Position numbers and translations under genes: made by a program. Below are positions 46,317-55,641 of a stretch of DNA of 64,000 bases, one piece after another; within the stretch, counting starts at the first letter, position 1, and every line of letters begins with the position of its first letter. Below the pieces are notes generated by a model. It saw nothing but the letters and a program-made list of their open reading frames with translations, made no database searches and had not been told where the DNA came from. Origin of the DNA: Anaerolineales bacterium (GTDB lineage: Bacteria; Chloroflexota; Anaerolineae; Anaerolineales; E44-bin32); assembly GCA_029210945.1 (NCBI GenBank), contig JARGGH010000011.1:19213-83212 (forward strand), read 5' to 3'.

Positions 46317-46421
46317 TTAGCCGCCGCCGAGCGCGGAAACCAGCAGCCAGATCTCAAGACCGAGCACTGCCAGGAAGCAGATCGCCAGGATCACGCGTAT
46401 GACGCCTGCAAACGTGTCCAC
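46317..46421 (-). CDS. possible 34-residue membrane peptide
   Basis: GTG start, TAA stop on the minus strand. Translation begins MDTFAGVIRVILAICFLAVL and ends WLLVSALGGG: one hydrophobic helix with a short polar start. No clear ribosome site (GGA only), and the frame is limited by an upstream TGA. The clean helix suggests a small membrane protein gene, but chance cannot be excluded. The rest of 46211-46600 shows no other gene. Confidence 0.35.
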   Translation of the reverse strand: MDTFAGVIRVILAICFLAVLGLEIWLLVSALGGG

Positions 46422-46600
46422 GGATAGTCCGGGGGGCCTTCATTCGAGCAGCGCTCCGGGGTGCGGTATCCCGCACGCTTTGATTCAAGCACACTCTTGC
46501 TCCAATCCTGCTTTCTGACTCCATCCTAGTGCAGCATCCGCCCGTTTTCTACAGGTTGTAAGCCCTCTGCAAGGCAGGCGAGGCTCAGACACTCTCTCCG

Positions 46601-46609
46601 TGCTACAAT
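46601..46609 (+). promoter_or_regulatory. extended -10 of a leaderless transcript
   Basis: TGC-TACAAT ends 6 nt before the ATG at 46616, which places the transcription start at or next to the start codon. No good -35. Confidence 0.6.
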
Positions 46610-46615
46610 GACGCC

Positions 46616-48496
46616 ATGTTCCAGCGCTTCTGGATGCTTACGGCTTTGTTGCTGATATGCACCCTCTTCGGGACCCCTTTGATTGTCACGGCACAGAGTT
46701 CAGCCAACGTGCGGGTCTCGGATCCGATCATCGACGCCTTCCCACGCGTGACGCTTTTCGTTCAGGTGATTGGTGAGGACGGACGCCGGATCACCAATCT
46801 GCCCACTGCGAGTTTCAGCCTTTTTGAAGACAATGAGTTGGTTGTTGATCTGCGGTTGGACGAGGCGCTCGTCGGTACCCGCCTGGCGTTCGTCCTGAAC
46901 ACGACCAGTGACCTGAGAATCCGCGATTCGCTGGGTCGCACCCGCCTGGACCTTATCCAGAGTGAGCTCCTGGAGTGGTGGACGCTCCCGGACTTCACCC
47001 GCCTGGGGTTCGATGATTACAGCCTCGTCACGGCGCATGGCACATTGATCTCCCATTCGCAGTCCATCGCCGAGCTTGCAGCCACACTTGACGCGCTCGA
47101 GCAGAATTTTGTCGATGAGGACTCAGCCTACCGTTTGCTGTTTGAGTCATTGGATCTGACGACGGAGCGCCCACCTGTCACCGGCATGCCCAGCACAATA
47201 CTCTTCTTTACCGCGCTGCCGCGATCTCCGCTCGATATTCCCGTCGACAATATCATCGCCCGCGCTCTAGGAACCAACACCGCCATCTATCCTGTCCTGC
47301 TCGCATCGCCGGAAGCCCGCGAATTACCCGAAGCGGAACCGCTCCTGCGCATCGCCGAGGAAACCGGTGGGCAATTGATCATCTTCCAGGAGGAGGCCGG
47401 GCTGGACACCCTCGCCCGAACGATCGCCAGCCAGCGGCTGCAGTACAAATTGGATTACACCTCCAGGGCGATCACCCCGGGGACGCACGCAATCCGTCTT
47501 GAGGTTTCGATCGACGGCCAGGAAATTGCCAACCAGGAGCGCAATTTCAACCTCGATCTTCAGCCGTTGGATGTCGTCCTGCTCGACCTCCCCGAACGGA
47601 TCACACGCTCCACTGACGATCCTTCTGTCCCGCTCGATTCGCTTCCACCGGTCGAGACAAGCATCTCCTTTCTAACCACATTTTCGGATGATTATGAGCG
47701 GCCCCTGGCCGCCAGCCAATTGTTGGTGGACGGTCAGGTCGTCGATCAAAAAACCGAGCCCCCTTTTTCGCCGCTGACCTGGGATCTGCGATCCTATCTC
47801 GAGGATGAAACCCACCAGATCCAGGTCCGGGTGATCGATTCGATCGGCATGGAAAGCCTCTCTTCCGTTCGCCCGGTCAGATTAAGCGTGGACTTGCCGC
47901 CCCAGGGCATCGCCGCTCTGCGCCCGGCTGTCGGATACCTGCTGGCCGCGATCGGTGTGCTGATCGCCGGCGTAATCCTCGCGGTTAGTGTGTTTTCATT
48001 GGGCCGGGGGGATGCTCTGCCTCGATCACTTCGGCGACCCGCTTCACGGGCAGATACGACGGCAAAACGACGAGCCCTGAAGCGTGAGCCGCCCGAAGGC
48101 CCTGCGGAGGCTTTCCTGCACCCGGCCTCCAGCGATGACCCCGGGCTGCCTGCGATCCCCCTGACCGGAGTCGACCATATTCTGGGCACGGATCCTTCGC
48201 TGGCAGCCTCACCAATCCGGAACCCATCCGTCGACCGGCTGCATGCACGCCTGATCCGCCAGGCGGATGGCAGCTACGTCTTGCGGGACCAGGGCTCGAC
48301 CGCCGGGACGTGGGTCAACTACGAACCGGTTCCTGAGACGGGCGTTCGCATTAAGCATGGTGATATCATCCACCTGGGCGGCGCCGAGTACCGCTTCGAA
48401 CTGGTTAACCCCCCAACAACTCGCACGATTCTCGTCCGTGCGGTGGATGATGACCAGCCGGGGTTGACCGGTCCTGCTCAACAGGATGAATCATGA
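46616..48496 (+). CDS. membrane protein with von Willebrand-like extracellular part and C-terminal FHA domain
   Basis: 626 aa. Signal peptide (residues 1-27, ending VTAQ), an extracellular part that resembles VWA-type proteins (VTLFVQVIGEDGRRITNLPT, LAFVLNTTSDL) but lacks the DxSxS metal site, one transmembrane helix at about 439-462 (LLAAIGVLIAGVILAVSVF), and a cytoplasmic FHA domain (RLHARLIRQADG, LRDQGSTAGTWVN). FHA domains bind phosphothreonine. The next gene, a PP2C phosphatase, overlaps by 4 nt, so both act in one Ser/Thr phosphorylation pathway. No ribosome site; probably leaderless. Confidence 0.88.
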   Translation: MFQRFWMLTALLLICTLFGTPLIVTAQSSANVRVSDPIIDAFPRVTLFVQVIGEDGRRITNLPTASFSLFEDNELVVDLRLDEALVGTRLAFVLNTTSDLRIRDSLGRTRLDLIQSELLEWWTLPDFTRLGFDDYSLVTAHGTLISHSQSIAELAATLDALEQNFVDEDSAYRLLFESLDLTTERPPVTGMPSTILFFTALPRSPLDIPVDNIIARALGTNTAIYPVLLASPEARELPEAEPLLRIAEETGGQLIIFQEEAGLDTLARTIASQRLQYKLDYTSRAITPGTHAIRLEVSIDGQEIANQERNFNLDLQPLDVVLLDLPERITRSTDDPSVPLDSLPPVETSISFLTTFSDDYERPLAASQLLVDGQVVDQKTEPPFSPLTWDLRSYLEDETHQIQVRVIDSIGMESLSSVRPVRLSVDLPPQGIAALRPAVGYLLAAIGVLIAGVILAVSVFSLGRGDALPRSLRRPASRADTTAKRRALKREPPEGPAEAFLHPASSDDPGLPAIPLTGVDHILGTDPSLAASPIRNPSVDRLHARLIRQADGSYVLRDQGSTAGTWVNYEPVPETGVRIKHGDIIHLGGAEYRFELVNPPTTRTILVRAVDDDQPGLTGPAQQDES

Positions 48497-49425
48497 TCCC
48501 ACAGGAAACGCTTCACCTAACCGCTCTCGGACAATCACATACCGGCAATCGGCGGACCCAGAACGAGGATCGGTTCGCCATCCGATCCTACCATTTGGAA
48601 GGCGGTCAAAACGCCGCGCTTGTGATCGTCGCTGACGGCATTGGAGGCCATCAGGCCGGGGAAATCGCTGCCGAATACACGGTGAACACGATCTTGAGGT
48701 CAATAGAATCATCGTCAATGGAGAATCCCGTTGGAGCGCTCGAAACGGCGGTGATCGAGGCAGGGCGGGCTGTTTCACAGGCTGCCGCTGAACACAGCGA
48801 ACGGCAGGGGATGGGATCCACGGTCGCGCTTGCGCTGGTAATCGAAGATCGCCTCTACACCACGACGGTTGGCGACAGCCGGATTTACCTGCTTCGCAAG
48901 GGACGGTTGCGCCAGGTCAGCACCGACCATACCTGGATCCAGGAGGCGATCGAGTACGATATCCTCACGCCGGAAGAAGCACAGGGTCACCCGCAGGCAC
49001 ACGTCCTTCGCAGACATATCGGCGGCGACCAACTTCCTGAACCTGACCTGCGGCTGCGGCTGAAGGATGGTGAATCCGACCAGGATGCGCTCCGGAATCA
49101 GGGCACCCAACTTTACGACGATGATCGCTTGCTGCTCTGCACCGACGGCCTGACCGATATGGTGCCTGACCTCGAGATTTACAACGCCCTGGCGACGATG
49201 CCGCCCGAAGAGGCCCTCGATCACCTCGTTCAACGCGCCCTCAAGGCCGGAGGCAACGATAACATCACCATCGCAATTATCGCCCTGCCGAAAAAGATTG
49301 ATGTCCCTCCACGGGTCATCCACCGCAGGCGCTGGGGCCGGAACACTTTGCTGGCAACTGGTCTGTTGGTGATTTTGATATTGGCCGGGGTTTTTTTCCT
49401 ATGGTGGCTCGGGCTCTGGCTCTGA
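48493..49425 (+). CDS. PP2C-family phosphatase with C-terminal membrane anchor
   Basis: 310 aa. Complete PP2C core: RRTQNEDRFAI, VADGIGGHQAGEIAA, TVGDSRIYLLRKGRL, TDHTWIQEAI, LLCTDGLTDMV and GGNDNITIAII. A single C-terminal helix (LLATGLLVILILAGVFFLWW) fixes it to the membrane with the catalytic domain inside the cell. It overlaps the FHA protein gene by ATGA. Predicted to dephosphorylate proteins bound or sensed by the FHA partner. Confidence 0.95.
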   Translation: MIPQETLHLTALGQSHTGNRRTQNEDRFAIRSYHLEGGQNAALVIVADGIGGHQAGEIAAEYTVNTILRSIESSSMENPVGALETAVIEAGRAVSQAAAEHSERQGMGSTVALALVIEDRLYTTTVGDSRIYLLRKGRLRQVSTDHTWIQEAIEYDILTPEEAQGHPQAHVLRRHIGGDQLPEPDLRLRLKDGESDQDALRNQGTQLYDDDRLLLCTDGLTDMVPDLEIYNALATMPPEEALDHLVQRALKAGGNDNITIAIIALPKKIDVPPRVIHRRRWGRNTLLATGLLVILILAGVFFLWWLGLWL

Positions 49426-49497
49426 TACCGCCGTCCGACAGGCTTACCGAGCATTTTCAATCATTTATGGGAGCTGGAATAGGCGCCTATGGGATCC

Positions 49498-50430
49498 TCA
49501 TCGCGGAAGTGGCTCGACCTGACCGATGCCGGTGCGCTCAACAAGCACGATTCCGGCGATGATGAGCAGCCCTCCAAGAATGCCAATCGGCCTCAGAGGC
49601 TCCTGGAGCAGCAAAAGCGCAAGCAAGATCGTGATCAGTGGTTCAAGATATTGAAGCGCCGCGATCAGCGCGGATTGAGCCCCGGCGAGGGCGTAGAAAT
49701 AGAGACTGTAAGCAAGCCCAGTGCAGGCCACCCCGAGAAAAATCAGCGCCCACCAGGTCTGAGGCAGCCACGTGCGAAGATCCCAGCTGACGCCGCTCGA
49801 GAGGTTCAAGATCGCGCTGAAAAACAGAGCCCACGTCATCGCTAAAACCGTAGCTCTCAGCGGGGAGGTGCGCGTGGCCTCGGCCTTCCCGAACACGGAG
49901 AACACAGCCCAGGCGAAGGCAGAAGCGACCAACAATGCCGGGACAGCCCAGCCTTCTTTTCCAAATGTCGCCGCTGGATCTGCGTCTGATACGAGCAGCG
50001 CGCCGATGAGGGCGAGCGCGATTCCCAGCCATTGCCACGCGACAATCTTCTCTCGCAGGAACATCCATGCCAGCACAGCCATGAAGGCCGGTGCCAGAGC
50101 CGCCAGCCATGAGGCTGTCGCCGCGCCGGCCGTAACCATCGCGGCGGCCTGGAACCACTGGTTAAGCAGGATACCCAGTCCCCCCAGCAGCGCCGTCCGG
50201 AGCAATTCCCGCCCGGTGAACCTCACTATCAAATCTCGCCGCGCGAGCAACGGCCAAAGCACGACCAGTCCCAAAGCAAAGCGGACCGGGATGAGCGTCA
50301 GCGGGTCGAGCTGCACGAGGGCAATTTTAATCGCCACGAAAGAAGCCCCGAAGAGCAGGACCGCCAGCAAACCAGCCGCGGTCGCAAGCGAACGGGAATC
50401 AAATCGTCTCAGTATCGGGTTGCTCTTCAC
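49498..50430 (-). CDS. EamA (DMT superfamily) transporter
   Basis: 310 aa with ten hydrophobic helices in two EamA repeats (FGASFVAIKIALVQLDPLTL, and AALQYLEPLITILLALLLLQE near the end). Substrate unknown. It overlaps the acyltransferase-like gene upstream by 4 nt (ATGA), so the two are one operon. It is not closely alike to the EamA protein at 20817. Confidence 0.92.
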   Translation of the reverse strand: MKSNPILRRFDSRSLATAAGLLAVLLFGASFVAIKIALVQLDPLTLIPVRFALGLVVLWPLLARRDLIVRFTGRELLRTALLGGLGILLNQWFQAAAMVTAGAATASWLAALAPAFMAVLAWMFLREKIVAWQWLGIALALIGALLVSDADPAATFGKEGWAVPALLVASAFAWAVFSVFGKAEATRTSPLRATVLAMTWALFFSAILNLSSGVSWDLRTWLPQTWWALIFLGVACTGLAYSLYFYALAGAQSALIAALQYLEPLITILLALLLLQEPLRPIGILGGLLIIAGIVLVERTGIGQVEPLPR

Positions 50431-51449
50431 CGTCGGATCTTCAGGTTCGTGATGTAGCGGTCCTCACCGCCCAGACGGTATTTATAAGATTCATCACCGC
50501 GCAGAAAATCGACCGCCTCGCGACCGTTCTCGATCGCCCACTGAATCAGGTTGCCCATCAGAACCCAACCGGGGGATAGGTCAAAATGGGCTGGGTCAAT
50601 CCCGGAGTTATAGACCCAGATCCGATTGTCAAAATCAAAATTCACGTAGCCGAAGATCGGTTCGTTCGAAACGTTGAGAAATGCGATCTGCAGCCATCCG
50701 TGCTCGAAGGCGGTTTCGCACATGCGGCGGAACTGCTCTCGCATCGGGTCTGTGAGGAAATCCGCTTTGGCAGCGTCATTCGCCATCAGTGAAAGAAACG
50801 TGTCCACCGCCTGATCGAGTTGCGCGCCCTCACTTACAAATTGCCAATCCACACTCGCCGGGTAGCCCTCTGCCTTACGCAGTTTGCGGCGCAGTTCACG
50901 ACTCTGCTTGCTGTCCAGCTGCTCCAGATAAGCTTCCCAACTATCCGGCAGTTGTACGATCGGGCAGGGCTGCATCCGTTCCTGCTCTGTCCGCCAGCCG
51001 CGCGCCTCGGCAGCCTTCACGATCGCCTTCAGGCTGGGAGAATCCTCGAGGATGTTGTAGAGATCAAGCAGAACCCAACCTTCAGGCCCATCTTCTTCCA
51101 ACCCATCGAAGAGCGCGTGGACAAACGGTTCGAGTTCCTCTTCGGAGACGATCAAATCAAGGTAATCGGAGATTTCGATGCTTCCGATGAGCACTAAGGC
51201 AGGTTCGTCATCGGCATTGCGCGTGAAGAAAAGCGGGGCTACCCCGGACAACTCGCGAGCATCATTCCACCCGGCCGCCACCCAGAGGTCTGCCGCCTGC
51301 CACTCACCGCCCCCCTTCGTCGACCACCAGACCTGCTGGTATTCGTGCCGTTGGAATGGAGTTCGCGTGACGGCTTTCCCGACGAGCGCGTTCCAGGGTT
51401 CTTTCAACGCCTGGAACCCTTCGATTTCATGGATGAATTCGATGTTCAT
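50427..51449 (-). CDS. GNAT-fold acyltransferase (BioF2/CelD-like, FemAB-related)
   Basis: 340 aa. A double GNAT-like protein: WNALVGKAVTRTPFQRHEYQ at the N-terminus, 'QLDSKQSRELRRKLRKAEGY' in the middle and the C-terminal 'SPGWVLMGNLIQWAIENGRE' then FLRGDESYKYRLGG. This is the pattern of BioF2-like/CelD acetyltransferases, often part of cell-envelope polysaccharide or peptidoglycan-related synthesis. The exact acyl donor is unknown. Coupled to the EamA gene by ATGA. Confidence 0.85.
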   Translation of the reverse strand: MNIEFIHEIEGFQALKEPWNALVGKAVTRTPFQRHEYQQVWWSTKGGGEWQAADLWVAAGWNDARELSGVAPLFFTRNADDEPALVLIGSIEISDYLDLIVSEEELEPFVHALFDGLEEDGPEGWVLLDLYNILEDSPSLKAIVKAAEARGWRTEQERMQPCPIVQLPDSWEAYLEQLDSKQSRELRRKLRKAEGYPASVDWQFVSEGAQLDQAVDTFLSLMANDAAKADFLTDPMREQFRRMCETAFEHGWLQIAFLNVSNEPIFGYVNFDFDNRIWVYNSGIDPAHFDLSPGWVLMGNLIQWAIENGREAVDFLRGDESYKYRLGGEDRYITNLKIRR

Positions 51450-51516
51450 TAAAGCTTCCTGTCCGTGCGGTTCGATCCCATTCTACCAAGTGCGGCTTGT
51501 TTCTTGCACATGATCA

Positions 51517-51545
51517 TTGCGACACCAGTACCGATTCTGTACAAT
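51517..51545 (+). promoter_or_regulatory. promoter of the 51553 gene (leaderless)
   Basis: TTGCGA (51517-51522), 17-nt spacer, TACAAT (51540-51545); the ATG follows 7 nt later, so the transcript would start at the start codon. Confidence 0.6.
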
Positions 51546-51552
51546 ACACGCC

Positions 51553-53667
51553 ATGCCACAATTATTTGAAGCCGATGTCGCGCTGCTGCATATTGCCGGG
51601 GGGGCGGCGCGCATCACCCCACCCGCTGGAACGCTCGCTCAAACTGCACCTCGCCGTGCTGCGCGCGGCCGCGCCGATGATTACCTGCTGCTCAACATGG
51701 CACTGCGAACCAGCCGTCACGCCACACCGAGCATGATCGATCACCTCGCTCAATTGTCTTCCAGGGCCTACTACGGGATGCCCGGATCGGTGACCTCCGC
51801 AATCCGAGAAGCCGCGGCGATCGTCAATGATCGCCTGGTGGATGCTAACCAGCGCGAGGAAACGCCTACTCAATTCCAGGGCAACTGGATGGGAGCCGTA
51901 TTGCGCGGTCGTGACCTCTACATCGGCCAGGCCGGCCGCGGCCAGGCGATCCTTATCCGTCCGGGGACCGTTACGCGTTTCACCTCTCAGGAAGCAGACG
52001 AACGACCGCTCGGCGTCAGCATCACACCTTTCATCCGCTATCATCATCTCGAAGTAAAAGCGGGCGATTTGATCGTGCTGAGCACCGCCTCCAGTGAGGT
52101 CTGGTCGGACGCGACCCTTTCAGGGTTGACGACGCTCGAGTTAAACCAGGCCATCGAGCGATTGGTAGCGGCCAGCGGACAAGACCTGACCGGATTGCTG
52201 GCGCGCATCGTGCATGAAGGCCAGGCCGGCATGCAGCCCGCGTTCTCCGGACCCTCTGACCCGGATACGACCAAAGCAGATCGTCTTTCGAGAAGCGCGC
52301 CACGGAAGGCCTCCCCGGCCGGGCAGCTCGTCACTGCCTTCAACGAATCTATTCAACGGGCTCTCGGTTCTGTTCGCGGCGGTTTTTACAAGGCGCTTGA
52401 GTTTGTCTCCGCCTTTCTCGCCCGGGTGGCGCCGGGGATCACGGAGCCTCTCCATCCAGATGCGCTCTCACGACGATTGCTGGCCGCAACAGCCGTCATC
52501 GTTCCAGTGGTAGTGGTTCTGATCGCGGCGCTGATCTACTCCAGCCGCGGCCGTTCGGAGCAGTTCCAAACATACTTGGACCAGGCGTATGCTTCCGTAG
52601 CCTCAGCCCAGTTAAAGGCCTCAGCTGAGGACGCACGCGGCGACTGGGAAAACGCATTGCGCCTGTTAAATCAAGCCGAACAATACGATCAGAACGATCA
52701 ATCCAAGACGCTGCGTCAGCAGGTGCAGGCTTCGCTCGATGCGCTCAATCTCGTCGTCCGCCTCGATTTTCAACCGGTTGTCGGCGGTGGTTTTGGATCC
52801 GATGCCGAAATTACAAGCATCGCTGCTTCGACGACAGATTTATATGTTCTCGATTCGCGCAATCAGATTGTGCGCCACGCCTGGGGATCGCCTGAACGCG
52901 GATTTAAGATTGACTCGGCGTTTGAGTGCCTTGGAACGGGGATCACATTTCAGAACATGGGCGAGCCGATCGACATCGTGCTGCAGGAAGGACCGGGAGC
53001 ACTGGGGGCCGAGGGTGTCGTGGCCATCGATAGCGATGGCACGCTGGTCTACTGCGCACCAGACCGGCAGCCCGCGCTGGCTGAACTTACCGCACCGGAC
53101 ATTGGCTGGGGCCGCATACAAGCGATTGATGTTTACGCGGGAAGGCTGTACGTACTTGATCCGGTCGTGAATGCCGTGTGGATCTATGAAGCGACGGGCG
53201 GTTTCTTCAGCGGCACGCCCGAGCTCTACTTTGTGGAAGAGGTTCGCGATCTGCACGGGGCAATCGATCTGGCCTTTGCCCAGGATGAGCTGGTCGTGCT
53301 CTATGCCGATGGCCGTCTTGATCGCTGCCGCCGGATCCGCGGCGCCGAATCTGACGAAGCATCACGCATCCGCGTCGAGTGTGACCCGCAGCCGAGTTTC
53401 CAGGATGACCGCCCCGGGCGTCAATCGACCGCACAGATTCCCGGCGCAGTGGCGGCAGAGATGTCGTATTCGGCGCCGCCCGAACCCTCGCTCTTTTTTC
53501 TGGATGTGCTCAACAACAGTGTCTTCCACTACAGCATGCGCCTGGTCTACCAGGCACAATACATACCACAGGAACCATTTGAGCAAGAATTGAGCGCGAT
53601 GACACTCGGCCCGCCGAACGATCTGTACGTCGGCGCGGGTTCCCAGGTCTATCACGCAAGACCCTGA
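51553..53667 (+). CDS. membrane protein with degenerate PP2C-like domain and C-terminal propeller-like region
   Basis: 704 aa. Residues 1-230 follow the PP2C fold (YIGQAGRGQAILIRPGTVTR where active enzymes have VGDSRxY; AGDLIVLSTASSEVWSD where they have DxxLLCSDGLWD), but the metal-binding aspartates are missing, so this is probably a pseudo-phosphatase. A transmembrane helix lies at about 312-333 (LLAATAVIVPVVVVLIAALIY), then a helical stretch and an extracellular region with repeated strand patterns (TDLYVLDSRNQIV, GRLYVLDPVVNAVWIY) resembling a beta-propeller. It may be a sensor coupling outside signals to the kinase/phosphatase system. Start ATG 51553 lies directly at a promoter. Confidence 0.75.
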   Translation: MPQLFEADVALLHIAGGAARITPPAGTLAQTAPRRAARGRADDYLLLNMALRTSRHATPSMIDHLAQLSSRAYYGMPGSVTSAIREAAAIVNDRLVDANQREETPTQFQGNWMGAVLRGRDLYIGQAGRGQAILIRPGTVTRFTSQEADERPLGVSITPFIRYHHLEVKAGDLIVLSTASSEVWSDATLSGLTTLELNQAIERLVAASGQDLTGLLARIVHEGQAGMQPAFSGPSDPDTTKADRLSRSAPRKASPAGQLVTAFNESIQRALGSVRGGFYKALEFVSAFLARVAPGITEPLHPDALSRRLLAATAVIVPVVVVLIAALIYSSRGRSEQFQTYLDQAYASVASAQLKASAEDARGDWENALRLLNQAEQYDQNDQSKTLRQQVQASLDALNLVVRLDFQPVVGGGFGSDAEITSIAASTTDLYVLDSRNQIVRHAWGSPERGFKIDSAFECLGTGITFQNMGEPIDIVLQEGPGALGAEGVVAIDSDGTLVYCAPDRQPALAELTAPDIGWGRIQAIDVYAGRLYVLDPVVNAVWIYEATGGFFSGTPELYFVEEVRDLHGAIDLAFAQDELVVLYADGRLDRCRRIRGAESDEASRIRVECDPQPSFQDDRPGRQSTAQIPGAVAAEMSYSAPPEPSLFFLDVLNNSVFHYSMRLVYQAQYIPQEPFEQELSAMTLGPPNDLYVGAGSQVYHARP

Positions 53668-53741
53668 TTTGCTTGCACGCCTTTGACAAGGTCACTCCGG
53701 CAGACTAGAATCCCTTCACACCCCTCCAGGAGGCACATCGC

Positions 53742-54875
53742 TTGAGTCGTTGGCCGGGAAAATACGTCATTGGTATCACCGGGAATATCGCCACAGGCAA
53801 GAGTGTGGTCCGCAAGATGCTCGAACATCTTGGCGCATACGGGATCGATGCCGATGCGCTTGCCCACCGCGCCATGGCAAAAGGCGCCCCCGGCTATCCG
53901 CTCATCCTGAAAACCTTCGGTCAGTGGATCCTCGACCAGGACGAACAGATCGACCGCAAGAAGTTAGCCAAGGTCGCTTTTTCGGATCCAAACGCGCTGG
54001 AAAAACTCGAATCGATCATCCACCCGCTCGTCGCCCACGCCGTCGATGTGCTCATCCGGCGAGCGAGCCAACCGATCATCGTGATCGAAGCGATCAAGCT
54101 GCTCGAATCCGACCTGGCGGCCGGATGCGACACCGTATGGGTTGTGGATGCGCCCGCCGAGCTGCAGGTTGCGCGTCTGATGCACAAACGGAAAATGTCG
54201 GAAGGGGCAGCCCGCCAGCGCATCGCCGCCCAGTCTCCGCAGGCGCTCAAGCTGCGCGCCGCGAAGGTCGTGATCCGCAACAACGGCTCTTTCGAAAATA
54301 CCTGGGAACAGGTTCAGGAAGCCTGGGAGGAACTCCCCAAGCCCGAAGAACCATTGCTGCCGGAACCCCCCGATGTCAAACCGGGCGAACTCTTCGTGCG
54401 GCGGGGTCGCCCGCAGGACGCGAGCGATATCGCGCGATTCATCACCCAGATCACCCACGGCAAGAAACGCATGGTGCGCGAAGATGTCATGGCCGCCTTC
54501 GGCGAAAAAGCCTTCCTGCTGCTGCTGAGGGATAGCGAAATCGCCGGGATCGCCGGCTGGCAGGTCGAGAACCTCGTCACCCGCATCGATGAGCTCTACT
54601 TCGCCCAGGGCGTCCAGCTCAATGAAGCGATACCTTCGCTGATGCAGGAGGTTGAGACCGCCTCGACCGAACTGCAAAGCGAAGCCTCATTGCTCTTCCT
54701 GCCGCCTTATCTCGCGCAGCACGTCGGCGCCTGGCGCTCGGCCGGGTACCGCCCGCAAACCGTCCAGGGGCTGGGCGTACGTGCCTGGCAGGAAGCGGCG
54801 CTCGATTCGATGCCGCGCGGCGCCTCACTCTGGTTCAAGCAGCTGCGCGAAGACCGTGTGCTGCGGCCGCTCTAA
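53742..54875 (+). CDS. coaE: dephospho-CoA kinase fused to a GNAT-like domain
   Basis: 377 aa against about 200 for ordinary CoaE. Residues 1-205 are CoaE: P-loop GITGNIATGKS, IDADALAHRAM, and the SIIHPLVAHAV and HKRKMSEGAARQRIAAQ segments. A Pro/Glu linker (PKPEEPLLPEPPDVKPGE) leads to a second domain from about 215 (LFVRRGRPQDASDIARFI...) with the entry pattern of GNAT acetyltransferases. CoaE makes CoA from dephospho-CoA; a linked acetyl-CoA-using or regulatory domain is unexpected. TTG start with AGGAGG 8 nt upstream. Confidence 0.9.
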   Translation: MSRWPGKYVIGITGNIATGKSVVRKMLEHLGAYGIDADALAHRAMAKGAPGYPLILKTFGQWILDQDEQIDRKKLAKVAFSDPNALEKLESIIHPLVAHAVDVLIRRASQPIIVIEAIKLLESDLAAGCDTVWVVDAPAELQVARLMHKRKMSEGAARQRIAAQSPQALKLRAAKVVIRNNGSFENTWEQVQEAWEELPKPEEPLLPEPPDVKPGELFVRRGRPQDASDIARFITQITHGKKRMVREDVMAAFGEKAFLLLLRDSEIAGIAGWQVENLVTRIDELYFAQGVQLNEAIPSLMQEVETASTELQSEASLLFLPPYLAQHVGAWRSAGYRPQTVQGLGVRAWQEAALDSMPRGASLWFKQLREDRVLRPL

Positions 54876-54978
54876 CCCCAAAAGCTTTCTGATAAATTGA
54901 GAAGCAGAAACGACGCTGACGAGCTGCGCGTCGTCCAGCACATGCCGATCAGTCAGGTCAGGGAGTGGATCCTGCGCG

Positions 54979-55641
54979 TCAGGCGCCCCAGATCTCGTCG
55001 ATCCGGGCGCGAAACGCCCGCGCCGCCCGGGCTGGATCGGGAGTCTCGCGGATCGCCCGGCCGACGATAAAGACAGCGATATCCAGCCCTTCAAAGAATG
55101 AGAACGTCTCCAGTTCGAGCCCCCCGGCGACCGACATCGTAAAGCCCATCTCGATTAATGCGCTGATCGCCTGGCGATCCGATTCATCCCATGTGCGTGA
55201 GAGGTTGCCTTCGTCCCAACCGCGGTGGTAAACCATCCGTTCGACGCCGACTTCGCGCCAGATCGCGGCCTGGGCGAGCACATCTTTGATGCCGGTAAGC
55301 TCGACCAGCACCTCGTGACCGGGCCGCGAGTCAGCCTCTTCGAGCGCCAACCGCAGCGTGTCAAGCGGCGCGGCGCCCAGCACCGTCATCCAGTCCGCAC
55401 CGGCGTCGAAGGCGATCTTTGCTTCGAGCCCGCCGACATCCGGCGTCTTGACGTCGGCGAGGATGATCTTGCCCGGGCAGAGCGCCCGGATCGTGTTCAC
55501 GGCGCGCATGCCCTCCGCTTTGCAAAGCGGCGTCCCGATTTCGAGCGCCTCAACGGCCCCTTGCACCTGGTAGGCCATCGCCATCGCTTCGGGCAGATTG
55601 ACGTAATCAAGCGCACACTGGATGATGGGGGCGTTTGCCAT
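54979..55641 (-). CDS. orotidine 5'-phosphate decarboxylase-fold protein (KGPDC/hexulose-6-phosphate synthase family)
   Basis: 220 aa. Starts MANAPIIQCALDYVNLPEAM, with EIGTPLCKAEGM, ILADVKTPDVGG (the D-x-K-x-x-D metal and catalytic motif), DWMTVLGAA and VAGGLELETF. The group holds 3-keto-L-gulonate-6-phosphate decarboxylase (UlaD) and hexulose-6-phosphate synthase; hydroxymethyl fixing by HPS would fit a methyl-using organism but no HPI partner is seen. Start ATG 55641 with GAGGTGA before it; the open frame reaches further up without family similarity. Confidence 0.88.
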   Translation of the reverse strand: MANAPIIQCALDYVNLPEAMAMAYQVQGAVEALEIGTPLCKAEGMRAVNTIRALCPGKIILADVKTPDVGGLEAKIAFDAGADWMTVLGAAPLDTLRLALEEADSRPGHEVLVELTGIKDVLAQAAIWREVGVERMVYHRGWDEGNLSRTWDESDRQAISALIEMGFTMSVAGGLELETFSFFEGLDIAVFIVGRAIRETPDPARAARAFRARIDEIWGA

